Of a stretch of 64,000 bases of DNA, positions 53,116 through 63,656 are shown piece after piece. The stretch spans positions 40,928,651 to 40,992,650 of the forward strand of contig OX422218.1 in NCBI GenBank assembly GCA_949130495.1, in the 5' to 3' direction. The translations under genes were made by a program, and so were the position numbers. A model generated the notes under the pieces. The model made no database searches and was not told the DNA's origin. It was given only the letters and a program-made list of their open reading frames with translations. Every line of letters begins with the position of its first letter. The stretch's first letter is position 1. Source of the DNA: Sambucus nigra (taxonomy: Eukaryota; Streptophyta; Magnoliopsida; Dipsacales; Adoxaceae).

Positions 53116-55150
53116 TTTTTTTTTCAACAAGAATAAATTTATTTCTAAACAATTAGGAGAAAAAGCCTATCCTAAGTGGCTCTTACAAGCTCTAAGGAAT
53201 AGAGAAGAATGAAAAAAGAGCTTGCAAAATACGAAAATTTACAAACTCGAACCATCCAGTAGACAAAGCATTTATGTCCTACGATTTCTTGAGCGCGTTC
53301 GCGTGCTGACGGCTTTCCAATTGTCATTTTTCATAGTAGAATTTACATCATTCGAGATGGGTTAGGAATCCACTACAGATGCTTCTCGTTTGGGGAAATC
53401 CACGAATAAATAGATGCCGCGTTCATCGTGAATTTGAACACTAATTGGCTTAACTTCAGACAACTCGTCACTTGTTTTAATATTCTCTAAAGGATTCATA
53501 TATTCATCAGTTTTGGACTCTTCATCAGATGATAAAGTCTCAAATAAATCATTGTACAAAACAAGTTTATCTCCTATTAATACGACTGAATCACGTTGGA
53601 TTAACTGTTGAATATAGTTTTTTTTCTTGTTTGGGTTGCCAACAGAAGATCGGTGAAGATGAGATATGGTAGCAGTTTCAGAAGGCTGACTTGAGATGTT
53701 CACTACATATGGTTCTTTAATTATCATCTCCACAACATTGTTTGGCATAACATGATTGCTTTCTTTCATTTTTTTTAAATGATACTATTTCCCATCGTTG
53801 AGTTGACTGTTCCAAGGTATATTCGAAGATTATCTTTATTTTTTGGGTCAACAGAGGAATTGGAATAACCATACTTTGAATTATCCTTTTCATTTTCCGT
53901 CGTTACGTTAATTTTTTGGGTCAACAAACGTGGTCGATACAAGTTCGTTGGAGACCCACTCTTTTTGGCCAAATCTACAGAGCAATCACTTTTACCCCCA
54001 TGGGGAATAACATGGGTAATCTTGTCATGCGCTCATTCTACAGCTAACAAATTCTGTGTAGATTCCATATTTATAGCCGTTGTAATCATTTTTCCAAAGG
54101 AGTGAATAACATTTTGAATAGGAACAGAAAAGCCAGACTCTTCTTCCAAAAAATCAGCGATATTGCCAATAGCGTTTTGAGTAAGAACTCCGGCCACCTC
54201 TTTGGATTTTCCGGCATCAACTATAAAACTATTAAGCTAGTCCCGACATGTGTTATTTTTCTTGCTGTCGAAATAATCCTCCTGATATGGTACTTGTTCC
54301 ATATCTTCCTTACCACAGAATTCATCCACTTTTTCTTTGTTACGGATTGGATCTGCAGCAATGTTGGATGTATTATCTCCAACATCACTATTGTCTTCAA
54401 GAAATTGAGTGTCTATCTTTTCTATTTGATCCTCTTTCAACAGATTGATATTATAGTTTTGAATGGCTTTTTGATCAAACTACAAAATTTCTTTGGAGGT
54501 CTCACATTGTGTGGTTGAAGAAATATGCAAGATACTTCATCGTGACCTTTTTTAAAGTAGTTCTTGCAAACTCTTAGCATGTTTTCAAACATTACTTCCA
54601 GCCACAAACCTTTGTCACGACAACCGATCCAAATTCTCTTTGAAATCTTCTTTGTAAGATCTTCCTCAACACACACACGAGCAACTTTTGGTCTATTAAT
54701 CTCCACAGTGGAAGCATCAAGTTTTAGAGGTTTTCCAATCAGTCGTGCAATGGAATACAGAGATCATATTGAGAAAAAATGAATGGTTAAATGAGGAAAA
54801 GACACCCATATGGGAGTTAGGCTACTCTCAATCTCTGGACTAAAATAAGGTGTCCTTTTGAATATCCTCATTGGGAATTTTCGAATATGCCAAGAGTCCT
54901 TCATCCACATCCTTGTAAAATCTTCTCCAGACTCTAACCTGATTAAAATATGCTTGTGATACAATAAAGCTACATTAAAAGAAGTTTTGAGAGATAAAGT
55001 TTAAAAACTTGAGTTATAACATCCATAGAAGGTCTTCCATGAGAGAACTTCCCAATCAAAGCATATTGAAAAGGTTTAGCAAGGGTTTAATATCATCATC
55101 AGAAAACATAACAGCAGGTTAACCTTTGTAAGTTGTTGGTTTCTTGAGGA
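53116..55150 (-). pseudogene. DUF4283 / zinc-knuckle retroelement-type gene, decayed, with retroposed 3' end
   Basis: Read on the minus strand. The protein would be a nucleic-acid-binding gag-like protein, as in ORF1 of plant LINEs and in DUF4283 genes derived from them. Upstream part (55,110-55,010): FSDDDIK, then KPFQYALIGKFSHGRPSMD. Next, at 54,964-54,766, HILIRLESGEDF, FPMRIFKRTPYF and PIWVSFPHL, the DUF4283 core. An in-frame TGA lies at about 54,764. The same frame then continues with SIARLIGKPLKLDAS, RPKVARVCVEEDL and IWIGCRDKGLWLEVMFENM. The zinc knuckle near 54,550 is CKNYFKKGHDEVSC, spaced like CX2CX4HX4C but with Tyr for the second Cys. A hydrophilic tail follows in broken frames (54,440-53,362). 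At least two frameshifts and one stop, so not functional. A downstream T9 on the plus strand (53,116-53,124), 14 bp from an AATAAA complement, looks like a poly(A) tail. No ORF2 was found. Confidence 0.8.
53138..53143 (-). terminator. Polyadenylation signal AATAAA of the DUF4283 retrocopy
   Basis: AATAAA on the minus strand, followed about 14 bases later by A9 (plus-strand T9 at 53,116-53,124). Signal-to-tail spacing is as expected for a reverse-transcribed polyadenylated RNA. Confidence 0.6.
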
Positions 55151-55364
55151 CAATATCATGGTTACAAGAGGAAGAAGCTACTACAAAAGCAAAGTATCGA
55201 TTACAGACATTTTTTGTATCTCGAGGCTTAGAATCAACATTTGTTATGAAACCAATAATAAAAATATATGAAATCGATGGTCGTCATAAAAATTTCAAAA
55301 GCATAAATACGCATGTAAAACCTCTAAAACTAGAAGAATGTGGGAATGTAAAGCATGTTGAAAA

Positions 55365-55512
55365 GTCGACTAACCAACGTGCAACATCATTTACATCAAT
55401 TGGTCAAAATTTCCTTGGAGGTGTGTGTCAGTTGGCCAATGTGCATAATTTCAGTGTCGATTGGCCGACTTGACTTTGTACATTGGGTCGGCTGACCGAC
55501 GTGCAGCATCGT
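55365..55512. repeat. Degenerate tandem repeat, about 61-bp period, three copies
   Basis: The motif GTCRRYTRRCCRAYGTGCA occurs at 55,365, 55,427 and 55,487 (GTCGACTAACCAACGTGCAA, GTCAGTTGGCCAATGTGCAT, GTCGGCTGACCGACGTGCAG). A related GTCGATTGGCCGAC lies at 55,455. More GC-rich than its surroundings. Function unknown. Confidence 0.65.
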
Positions 55513-56590
55513 TTGGGATACTGTGACTTTATAACCTAAATATAATATACATATATGATATCAAATAATTTATTAGACAAAATACATATTGTTTTAAAAA
55601 TGAAGTTCACACCTATTTCAATATATGCACTACAAGTGTAACAATGTACAAGGATTGCATTTTTGTTCCGCAACCGCCCCAATTTGCATTTTACATTTTA
55701 TGGGAAGAAAAATAAATCTATCAAAATATGGTACTAAATAGTTTTATCACAAATATTAAAATAATTACTCAAGTGAAAAACCGATGTTGGAAAAATTGAA
55801 TCTAGGGTCTGAAAATACCATGTACAAATCAATGTATAGAATAAGCATCATGATGAAACCACATTCTACAGTGTTAAAAAAATTGAAATAAAATAGAGAA
55901 AACACACAATGTTACAAAAATCCAATTTTAAAATAGCAAAAAATAACTATCAGATTCCTAATTCCCCCATGTGTTCGTGATTCAGACATAAAAAAAATTG
56001 TGCTACATTCTTATGTTAATATTAGGAAAAATGACATTGTTTTTGTCCGCTACATAAATTTTTCCTTTTATGCTCAATATAAGTTTCATTTTACCATCTA
56101 TTTATCATTATGTACAACGAAAAATATATATTATTCAACACAAGAGAACCAACTAAAGACATCACAATAATTTCTTATCATATGAAATGAACTGTAATAT
56201 TATGATACAATGCCATTACGAAATTTGTACAAATTACATGTAAAAAAACTTCAATCATTATTTTTTTCCCGTTTGAGTTCATCCATGCAACATACATCAA
56301 ATTGAAAATCAATTATAAGCTTTGAAGAGACTCGCAAATCTCGACAAAATTGATGATATTGGAATCTCTGTTTGTAACCCCTGGACGAACATAAAGTTCA
56401 GAAAACCTTAAAAATTTAACAAATATAATTAATGATTAACTAAATACAAATAAAAACACAAAAGTATATTACATATAGAGACCAACAATGCATTTCAAAA
56501 TCGAATACCTCAATTTGTATTTCTAAATCTGTAAGAAACAAAAACCGATTGCCCAAATCGTTTCTAAATTGATTTTGGGAGAAACCGATC
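55513..56590. other. Intergenic DNA, nothing recognised
   Basis: AT-rich with many stops in all frames. No RNA gene, transposon terminus or protein similarity that I can recognise. Confidence 0.5.
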
Positions 56591-56910
56591 AAATCCATTT
56601 AATGATTGACTACTATATGAGTGGAGGATCCCAACATAGAACACCTCACTTCCTCAACCACTTCTATCTACCAACTTAAGGTATATACATAACAAAAGAT
56701 GAAGAAGTTTAATGCTTAGGAGACGTAAATAAAAAGATGACACAGTAATTGTACATAAAATCATGAAATATCCATTTAGAACAAACTAAATGTTAAGTGT
56801 ATTTAATTAACAATTGTTCAATTCAGGTGGATAAACATTGGGAGAAAGAAAATTTCTTGGCGGATATCATGACTTTACATGTATCAGTATCTAGTTTTTT
56901 TTCCATTGTA
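56591..56910 (+). repeat. Dispersed repeat, copy A (partner 58,270-58,577)
   Basis: About 320 bp shared with the later copy at roughly four bases in five. Both contain GTTTAATGCTTRGGAGAYGT, AATAAAAAGATGA, TTTAATTAACAAYTGYTCAA, AAACATTGGGAGA and CGGATATCATGACTTTACAT, and both run at the right end into a T-run and TA microsatellite. This is probably two insertions of one uncharacterised element, or an old local duplication. Confidence 0.8.
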
Positions 56911-57063
56911 TTTATATATATATATATATATATTCGCACTTACATAATTAAGGCAATCTCCAGTGCACACTAAGTTTGTAAGTATGTTTGTATGTATGTA
57001 TGTGAGGAAATATACATGTTCAAACATAGTGTTCACATGAGCTTGCCTCAATTAGGTAGGTGC

Positions 57064-57205
<142 letters not shown>

Positions 57206-57207
57206 CA

Positions 57208-57567
57208 TGTGCACACTAAGTTTATACATTTGCTGGCGGACACCAATTTTTTTTAAAGTATTAAACAAAATAGTTTTGAGTTGATTTTTTTATGTGATAT
57301 TTAAACATTTCAATGGACCCATATAAAAAAATCAGTTAAAAAATAGGTTTTTTGCTATTTTTAAAAAATTGTCAAATTTTCGCACCTTTTAAAGTGCTTA
57401 AAAACAATGAAAGTTTGACCCTTTTTTTTAAATAGAAAAAAACGTTTTACTGAGATGATTTTTTTATATGAGTCGCTTGAAATGTTTAAATATCACACAA
57501 AAACAATCACCTCATAAATATTTTTTTTACTATTTAAAAAAAAGGATGTGCAAATTTAGTGTGCACA
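57208..57567. mobile_element. Foldback / MITE-like element, 360 bp, inverted-repeat arms
   Basis: Ends TGTGCACACTAA (57,208-57,219) and TTAGTGTGCACA (57,556-57,567) are exact reverse complements. The arms pair inwards too: GTGATATTTAAACATTTCAA near 57,295 matches the reverse complement of the text near 57,475-57,500, and GATTTTTTTATGTG pairs with CACACAAAAACAATC. No coding sequence. I found no clear target-site duplication. A solo copy of the terminus, GTGCACACTAAGTTTG, lies at 56,963. Confidence 0.72.
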
Positions 57568-57577
57568 GTATATTGTC

Positions 57578-57860
<283 letters not shown>

Positions 57861-57864
57861 CCTT

Positions 57865-57867
57865 ATA

Positions 57868-57912
<45 letters not shown>
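57865..57912. repeat. (TA)n(GA)n microsatellite
   Basis: Short TA run followed by about 30 bp of GA, the same composition as the block at 57,065. Confidence 0.9.
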
Positions 57913-57915
<3 letters not shown>

Positions 57916-58269
57916 AACACATATTGTATATTGCAACTTGTAAGGCCATGGCATCTATTATGAAATGTGAGGTCTCTCAATGTCTATCCACCGGATTTTT
58001 ACAATTGTAAATTAAACGCATTTAGCATTTAGTTAATGATGATAAAATATTCCTTTGTATTATACACTATCTTTTACAAATAACCTGTCATTTTTTTAAT
58101 AAACTCTCCGAAGCCTTGAACGCTTCGGATTTATTTTTCTTTTTCATATACTATCATATGAATAATATATATAATCTTTTGTTATATAAATAATATATAT
58201 TCGGCGAGAGAGAGGACCATGACGGTGAGCTGGTTTGTGGAAAAATGTGAACTTTAAAATCCAATAATA

Positions 58270-58572
58270 AATCCATTTAAGGATCGACTACTATAAGTGT
58301 ATTGCATTTATCATTGGAGGATGTCAACCATTTCTATCCCCCAAACTTAAGTTATTTATTGAACAAAAAATGAATAAGTTTAATGCTTGGGAGATGTAAA
58401 TAAAAAGATGATAGGGTAATTGTATATAGAACCATGAAATAACAATTTACAACAAACTAATTGTTAAATGTGTTTAATTAACAACTGCTCAATTCTGGTG
58501 GTTAAACATTGGGAGACAACAAATTTCTTTGCGGATATCATGACTTTACATGTATCAATATATTTTTTTTTC

Positions 58573-58577
<5 letters not shown>
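58270..58577 (+). repeat. Dispersed repeat, copy B (partner 56,591-56,910)
   Basis: Second copy of the roughly 320-bp repeat. The match starts at AATCCATTTAA and ends at the T-run before the TA microsatellite. Differences are scattered substitutions and small indels, so the duplication is not recent. Confidence 0.8.
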
Positions 58578-58660
<83 letters not shown>

Positions 58661-58666
58661 TGTGTG

Positions 58667-58698
<32 letters not shown>

Positions 58699-58722
58699 AG
58701 AGAGTGAGTGAGTGTGTGTGTG
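58574..58722. repeat. Compound microsatellite (TA)n(TG)n
   Basis: About 46 bp of TA, then about 100 bp of TG interrupted by TTTTTG and GAGAG words. Confidence 0.95.
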
Positions 58723-58739
58723 AGTCTGCTATATGACCC

Positions 58740-59579
58740 TTAAAGTATATGAATTGTTTTTATTAAGCCGATAATTTTCTTTTTCAATTAAGTCCCTAAA
58801 GTATCTATATGGTGTCAGCTTGGCACTCCCATCCATTTTCACTGTTAACTTAAATGGAATTTAGGGGTAAAAGTAGTATTTTTTTATTATTAATAATTAA
58901 GCAATATTATAAGTAGTTAAAAAAGATTTAAATTTTTATCAAAAAATTATTTCCGTATTATTTTTTTTTAAATTCACATATTTTGTTATAGAAAATATTT
59001 GTGAGGAAAAAGTTCTAATAATAGCAAAAGTGACAAATGAAAACAAACGGATATAATAAAAATATTTTCTAATAAAAAAACTATTTTTAACCCAAAAGTA
59101 TATATTCGGAAAAAAGATTCTAAAAAACAATTCTTTAAAAAAAAATTACAACGAATAAAATAGTTCTCGAAATAATAGTTCTTAACAATAATTTATTTTT
59201 TTAAATAGTTTTGACAAAAGTAAAACTTCATTTTAACAAGTCAAACTTTTTAACAATAAAAGGCATTTTTGGCAAAAAAACATGTCAGTTTATTAATGCA
59301 AAACTGTTTTTCCCAAGTAATAGTTTGTAGAGAAAAACAATTAAGAGAATACAATTTTAGTATACTATTAACACAGTTTTGGACCAAAAGGGAACCAATT
59401 TCAACGAATAAAAAACCATTTAACAAAAAATAATTTTTATCAATAAAAAATAGCTTTACCATATATAAAACATTTTTAACCAAAAATAGTTTTTTGCGAA
59501 AAATAGGTTAAGAAAAAGAAGTTCAAAAAACTAACAATTTCCCATGGGATGGTGAAATTGTGTGAAAACTTTTCAATCT
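58740..59579. other. AT-rich intergenic DNA, nothing recognised
   Basis: The first 130 bp (CCCTTAAAGTATATG, AAGTCCCTAAAGTATC, GGTGTCAGCTTGGCAC) resembles the ends of common plant miniature elements but I cannot delimit one. The rest is degenerate A/T-rich sequence with recurring AATAAAAAACCATTT-like words. No gene. Confidence 0.45.
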
Positions 59580-59587
59580 TATATAAG

Positions 59588-59764
59588 GGAAAAATGTTTG
59601 ATGTTTAGACATCAAACTTCCGATGTCTTGGAGATGTGATTGGTCAATGCTGCTGATGTGGACCCACATTACTTATGAAAATAAGTCTACACCAGCGGCA
59701 TTAAGCAATCACATCTGCAAGCCATCAAATTTTTGATGTCTCAGAGACATCAAACTTTTTTTCG
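59588..59764. mobile_element. MITE, 177 bp, long terminal inverted repeats and 8-bp target duplication
   Basis: Left arm GGAAAAATGTTTGATG and onward pairs with the right end, whose reverse complement begins CGAAAAAAAGTTTGATG. Pairing continues through AGATGTGATTGGTCAATGC (left) and AGATGTGATTGCTTAATGC (right, reverse complement) to the middle, so the arms are about 75 bp. TATATAAG flanks both sides (59,580-59,587 and 59,765-59,772), consistent with a target-site duplication. The termini resemble those of the large foldback element at 60,514, suggesting one Mutator- or hAT-related family. No coding capacity. Confidence 0.8.
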
Positions 59765-59772
59765 TATATAAG

Positions 59773-60503
59773 TAAGCAAAATTTTGCCTACAAAATTGCA
59801 AAAATATGGCCAAATATACATGTAGACATGGTATTCGTGCAATTTTTTAATTATAAATAAAGGTTAGCAAACATGTAAATTAATGTGCAAAATATTTATT
59901 TGCCACTATGTATTACATTTGTCGGGGTGTATCAAAGGGACAATAATATTTTTATTTTGACTTAATGCAATTATGTATATGGGATAATGAGTAAAATATT
60001 TAATTGCGAGACATCATCTGCACCACAACCACTTCAGTTATCCACAACTCTCGTGATCTTTATTCATATATTTCTGCCAATTGTCCCAATTTTCTTATTC
60101 AAATAATTGGTTGTTTCTACCCACTCTTGGTATTCAATTTCCCACGAAATTCACATGGGCATCCACATTGGTATTTTCATATTTTAATGGGAAGCAATTA
60201 TCGTTGATATTAGATGTTGGAAAATGATAGGATACAAGTTTTTTCACTTCATTATCATTGATATTAAATATTCCCAATAACCCTTTTTAATTATATTTAT
60301 TATTTAAATTTATTTTTATTTATATTATTAATAGATAATATCGATTTTGTACCTGACTAGTTATTCAAGAAATGATTATAAACTCCCAAAACCATGGTAT
60401 TTATTTAAATGATTTTTCCTCCTTTACTAAATTTTATGTGTCAGTTTTTAATTATACCGGAGTTTGAAGTGAAAAGGTGATTAAACATAAAGGTAATAAC
60501 GTG
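59773..60503. other. Intergenic DNA, nothing recognised
   Basis: AT-rich. A 67-codon plus-strand frame at 60,004-60,207 has no similarity that I recognise and no supporting signals. Confidence 0.45.
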
Positions 60504-60848
60504 CCCATAACACAGAAATTTTTTTGATGTTGTCAAAGACATCATCTTTTGATGTCTCTCAATCGTTAGAATCCAAGTGGAATTTAACAAAAAGACTCTC
60601 TATCTCTTATTAATGTGTCTAACTAACTATACTCTCTCTCTTATTAATGTGTCCAACTAACTATGCACATGTATGGATCAAAAAATCATACATATAAACT
60701 CTTTGTATATAAAAAAAAGTTCCCTTTTTTATGCAAGTTATTTTTTTTAAAGTTGTTTTTATATCAAAAAAACGTTATAAAACTAAAAAGAACTGTTTTT
60801 TAATGTTCATTTATATACTTTGAAAAAAAATCTGTTTTTTTATATGTT

Positions 60849-60851
<3 letters not shown>

Positions 60852-60905
<54 letters not shown>
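60852..60905. repeat. (CA)n(TA)n microsatellite in the left arm of the foldback element
   Basis: About 29 bp of CA then about 25 bp of TA. The mirror position in the right arm (61,898-61,958) has TA with GTATA interruptions and no CA run, so the arms have diverged at this point. Confidence 0.92.
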
Positions 60906-61896
60906 CCAAAATATTATTAATAATGAAAAGGTCTTTATTTTGTTCAATGGTCAAAAAAAAGAAAAAATAACAAAAGTATTTTTTATGAATAATAACGTTA
61001 TCTTTTTTAAACGTTTTTTTAAAATAACGATAAAACATGTATGTTATACATAAAACAATTTATATATAGAAAAATTACTTTTTAAGATTATTTAAAAAAA
61101 CATATAGGTTTATATGTATAAAAACATTCTTTTATGGTTTTTTTATTTACAAAAACGTTATATGGCTTATAAAAACAGTTGCATTTAAAGTTGTTTTTAA
61201 TATAAAAAGTATGTAAACTGTTTTTTATATACAAAGACGTTAAAAAGTAATTTTTTAGTATATAAATTGTTTTATTTATAACATACAAGTTTTAACGTTA
61301 TTTTAAAAAAAAAACATTTAAAAAGGTTAATAACATTATTATTCATAAAAAAACTTTTTAACATTTAAACGTTAAACCATTTTTTAATAGTTAAACGTTA
61401 AAAAAAAATGTTTTTTAAATAACGTTTAAAAGAAATTTTTTAATATATAAAATGTTTTATGTATAACATACATGTTTTAACGTTATTTAAAAGAACGTTT
61501 AAAAAAGTTAATAACATTATAATTCATACAAAATAATAACTTTATTATTCATAAAAAATACATTTATCTTATTAACTTTTTTAAACGTTTTTCTAAAATA
61601 ACATTAAAACATGTACGTTATACATAAAACAGTATATATATTGAAAAAGTACTTTTTAACACCCTTAAAAGAATGTTTTTATACATAAAAACCTATATGT
61701 TTTTTTAAATAACGTTAAAAAGATTTTTTTTTATATATAAATTGTTTTGTGTATAACATACAGGTTTTATTGTTATTTAAAATAAATGTTTAAAAAAGTT
61801 AATAACATTATTATTCATAAAAAATACTTTTTTTCATTTTTCCTATTTTTTTCCATTGAACAAAATAAAAACGTTTTCATTTACAATAATATTTTG

Positions 61897-61897
<1 letters not shown>

Positions 61898-61948
<51 letters not shown>

Positions 61949-61958
61949 GTATATATAA
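61898..61958. repeat. (TA)n microsatellite in the right arm of the foldback element
   Basis: TA run with two GTA interruptions, at the mirror position of the left-arm microsatellite. Confidence 0.9.
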
Positions 61959-62318
61959 CTAATAAAAAAAGAGATTTTTTTTCAAAATATATAAATGAAC
62001 ATTAAAAAACTGTTCTTTTTAGTTTTATAACCTTTTTTTGATATAAAAACAACTTTAAAAAAATTTACTTGGATAAAAAAGGGAACTTTTTTTTATATAC
62101 AAACAGTTTTTTAATGCAAAGAGTTTATACATATGATTTTTGATACATACATGTGTAGTTAGTTGGACACATTAATAAGAGAGAGAGTATAGTTCATTTG
62201 ACACATTAATAAGAGAGAGAGAGAGAGTCTTTTTGTTAAATGACACTTAAATTTCAACGATTGAGAGACATCAAAAGATGATGTCTTTGACAACATCAAA
62301 AAATTTTCCCCATAACAC

Positions 62319-62762
62319 CTCTTCGTCTATTCACAATTTAGTAGGTGCCGACACCAAATTTTCTTTGCTCAAAGTAAAGGACTCCCAATTAGCATGGTAC
62401 ATATGATAACACCAATTAGAAATATTTAATAAATATTTTTTTAATAGTAAACGCAGTTACATACTCATCATATTATAACGTGTCAGTTTGATGGAATATT
62501 TTTTTAAACAAATCAGACTAGTAGTTTGGACTCGCGTCGTGTTTTTATTAAACAAAAAATACAGTGTCATTTTAAACAAAAAATGACAATATCATGTTAA
62601 CACAATACTATAAAGTAGATAAATTGTTCGGATTCCTTTACTTTTTAATATGTTGTAAAAATTTTAAAAAGATTACAAAGGAGTAAGCATGCTGTCAAGT
62701 ATGTCCTAAATTTTTTCCAAGAGTCAAATGAAAAAAAAAAATTGCATCTAATAGTTAGAACT
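62319..62762. other. Intergenic DNA, nothing recognised
   Basis: AT-rich, no gene, RNA or repeat recognised. Confidence 0.5.
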
Positions 62763-62921
62763 AGGAATTAGGTTATAAATATTAAGCATATGTGTAAATG
62801 GGACCAATGAGAAAATGAATTGGATTAAAAAAAATTAATTTTCAATGTTTCCCATAAAAAACAGGGTGTATTATTTTTCATGACAAAAATAATTAAATTT
62901 AGAGGCACGTATGAGAGAATT
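62763..62921 (+). repeat. Direct repeat flanking the LINE fragment, left copy
   Basis: Shares AGGAATTAGGTTATAAATAT, GCATATGTGTAAATGGGA, CAATGAGAAAATGAATT and GTATGAGAGAATT with 63,158-63,281. It is about 35 bp longer because of one indel. Interpreted as a very long target-site duplication or an old tandem duplication. Confidence 0.85.
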
Positions 62922-62922
62922 A

Positions 62923-63157
62923 TTTTTTTTTTTTTTTTTTTTTAACCCCTCTTTGTCCCCCAAAGTCGAAACATCGTCGGGAAGAGATCCTCCAAAGAGC
63001 CCCACACACCCCAGGCATCCTTCCAAAAACTAATACGACTCCCACTCCCAAGCTGGCGGGAAGTGAGAAAAGGGAACCTCCCTCACCCAAGCACAACATA
63101 CCTCCACCACCCCACCCCATAAGCCGAGCGCCCCAACCGTGCAGACTCACCCCAACA
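62923..63157 (-). pseudogene. LINE (non-LTR retrotransposon) ORF2 C-terminal fragment with poly(A) tail
   Basis: GC-rich island in AT-rich DNA. One minus-strand frame reads GSRISFWKDAW followed by SLEDLFPTMFRLWGTKRG, matching the well-known G-x-R-hydrophobic-x-FWxDxW ... FPxxFRL block between the reverse transcriptase domain and the zf-RVT domain of plant L1-type LINEs. Translation stops being LINE-like at A21 (plus-strand T21, 62,923-62,943), so the tail joins inside the ORF, suggesting premature polyadenylation or later deletion. Upstream sequence in other frames is probably the same ORF after a frameshift. Only about 70 codons; not functional. Confidence 0.72.
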
Positions 63158-63281
63158 AGGAATTAGGTTATAAATATTTAGCATATGTGTAAATGGGAAC
63201 AATGAGAAAATGAATTCATGAAAAGAATTAAATTTCAATGTTCCCCTTAAAAAACAAATTGTATGAGAGAATTTTTTTTTT
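63158..63281 (+). repeat. Direct repeat flanking the LINE fragment, right copy
   Basis: Begins AGGAATTAGG immediately after the LINE fragment and ends GAGAGAATT plus T10, then unique sequence. The T10 would be the original target T-tract. Confidence 0.85.
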
Positions 63282-63324
63282 CAAGTTACAACCAGACAAA
63301 GACAAAACATTCTTCGGGTCCGGG

Positions 63325-63360
63325 AATGTGGGTCCACATCAGCGGCACTAATTAATCACG
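63325..63360 (-). mobile_element. Remnant of the 59.6-kb MITE family
   Basis: AATGTGGGTCCACATCAGCG and the following AATCAC match the reverse complement of the central part of the MITE at 59,653-59,676 (TAATGTGGGTCCACATCAGC). Termini are not recognisable. Confidence 0.55.
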
Positions 63361-63648
63361 ATATTTTTTCAGTAATTGAAAAAACAATTTTATAGATTTT
63401 TTTTATTAATAAACTTAGTTTTTAATATTTATGAAAAAAATAAATTTTCTTTAATTTTAATTCAAAGTTCTTTAATTTTAATAAAAACATTTTTTTATAT
63501 TAAAAACAAATTTTTTATTTATTTATTAAAAACTGTTTTTATACACACAAAATAATGCAAAACTTAAAAAAAAGAACAAAATAAAAAAAGAAAACCCAAA
63601 TGCGTTCGCCATGTGCGCTATAAGGCGGTACATATAAACTTTCCCTTC
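63361..63648. other. AT-rich intergenic DNA, nothing recognised
   Basis: Mostly A/T homopolymer runs. The last 60 bp (GCGTTCGCCATGTGCGC, GGCGGTACATATAAAC) are more GC-rich and lead into the TATA-like box. Confidence 0.4.
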
Positions 63649-63656
63649 TATAAATA
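63649..63656 (+). promoter_or_regulatory. TATA-box-like element, possible promoter reading rightwards
   Basis: CTATAAATACC follows a short GC-richer stretch. TATAAATA fits the plant TATA consensus. No coding exon is visible before the right edge, so a promoter is only a possibility; chance occurrence in AT-rich DNA is the main alternative. Confidence 0.25.

Larger units (their letters stand above)
60514..62308. mobile_element. Large foldback element: 1.8-kb near-complete palindrome with 10-bp target duplication
   Basis: CCCATAACAC flanks both ends (60,504-60,513 and 62,309-62,318), consistent with the 9-11-bp duplications of Mutator-like elements. From the ends inwards the arms are reverse complements around a centre near 61,405. 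AGAAATTTTTTTGATG pairs with the right end, and GTCAAAGACATCATCTTTTG, CTTATTAATGTGTC, AACTAAAAAGAACTG (60,781 with 62,010-62,024) and TTGTTCAATGG (60,940 with 61,853) all have partners at the expected mirror positions. Within each arm a smaller module (AAAACATGTATGTTATACAT) recurs in alternating orientation, so the palindrome is nested. No transposase frame; non-autonomous. Arms carry indels and microsatellite differences, so it is not brand new. Confidence 0.85.

Noticed and set aside
54102..54518. 138-codon plus-strand frame with hydrophobic segments
   Set aside because: Antisense to the DUF4283 pseudogene. The hydrophobic look is the reverse reading of its acidic, Lys-rich tail.
53093..55769. 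AAAATAATTACT at 53,093 and 55,758 as target duplication of the DUF4283 retrocopy
   Set aside because: The left copy is 11 bp away from the T9 tail rather than adjacent, and a 12-bp A/T-rich match is not unexpected in this DNA.
62920..63150. 76-codon minus-strand frame ending in poly-Lys as a gene
   Set aside because: It is an out-of-frame reading of the LINE fragment; the Lys run is the A-tail.
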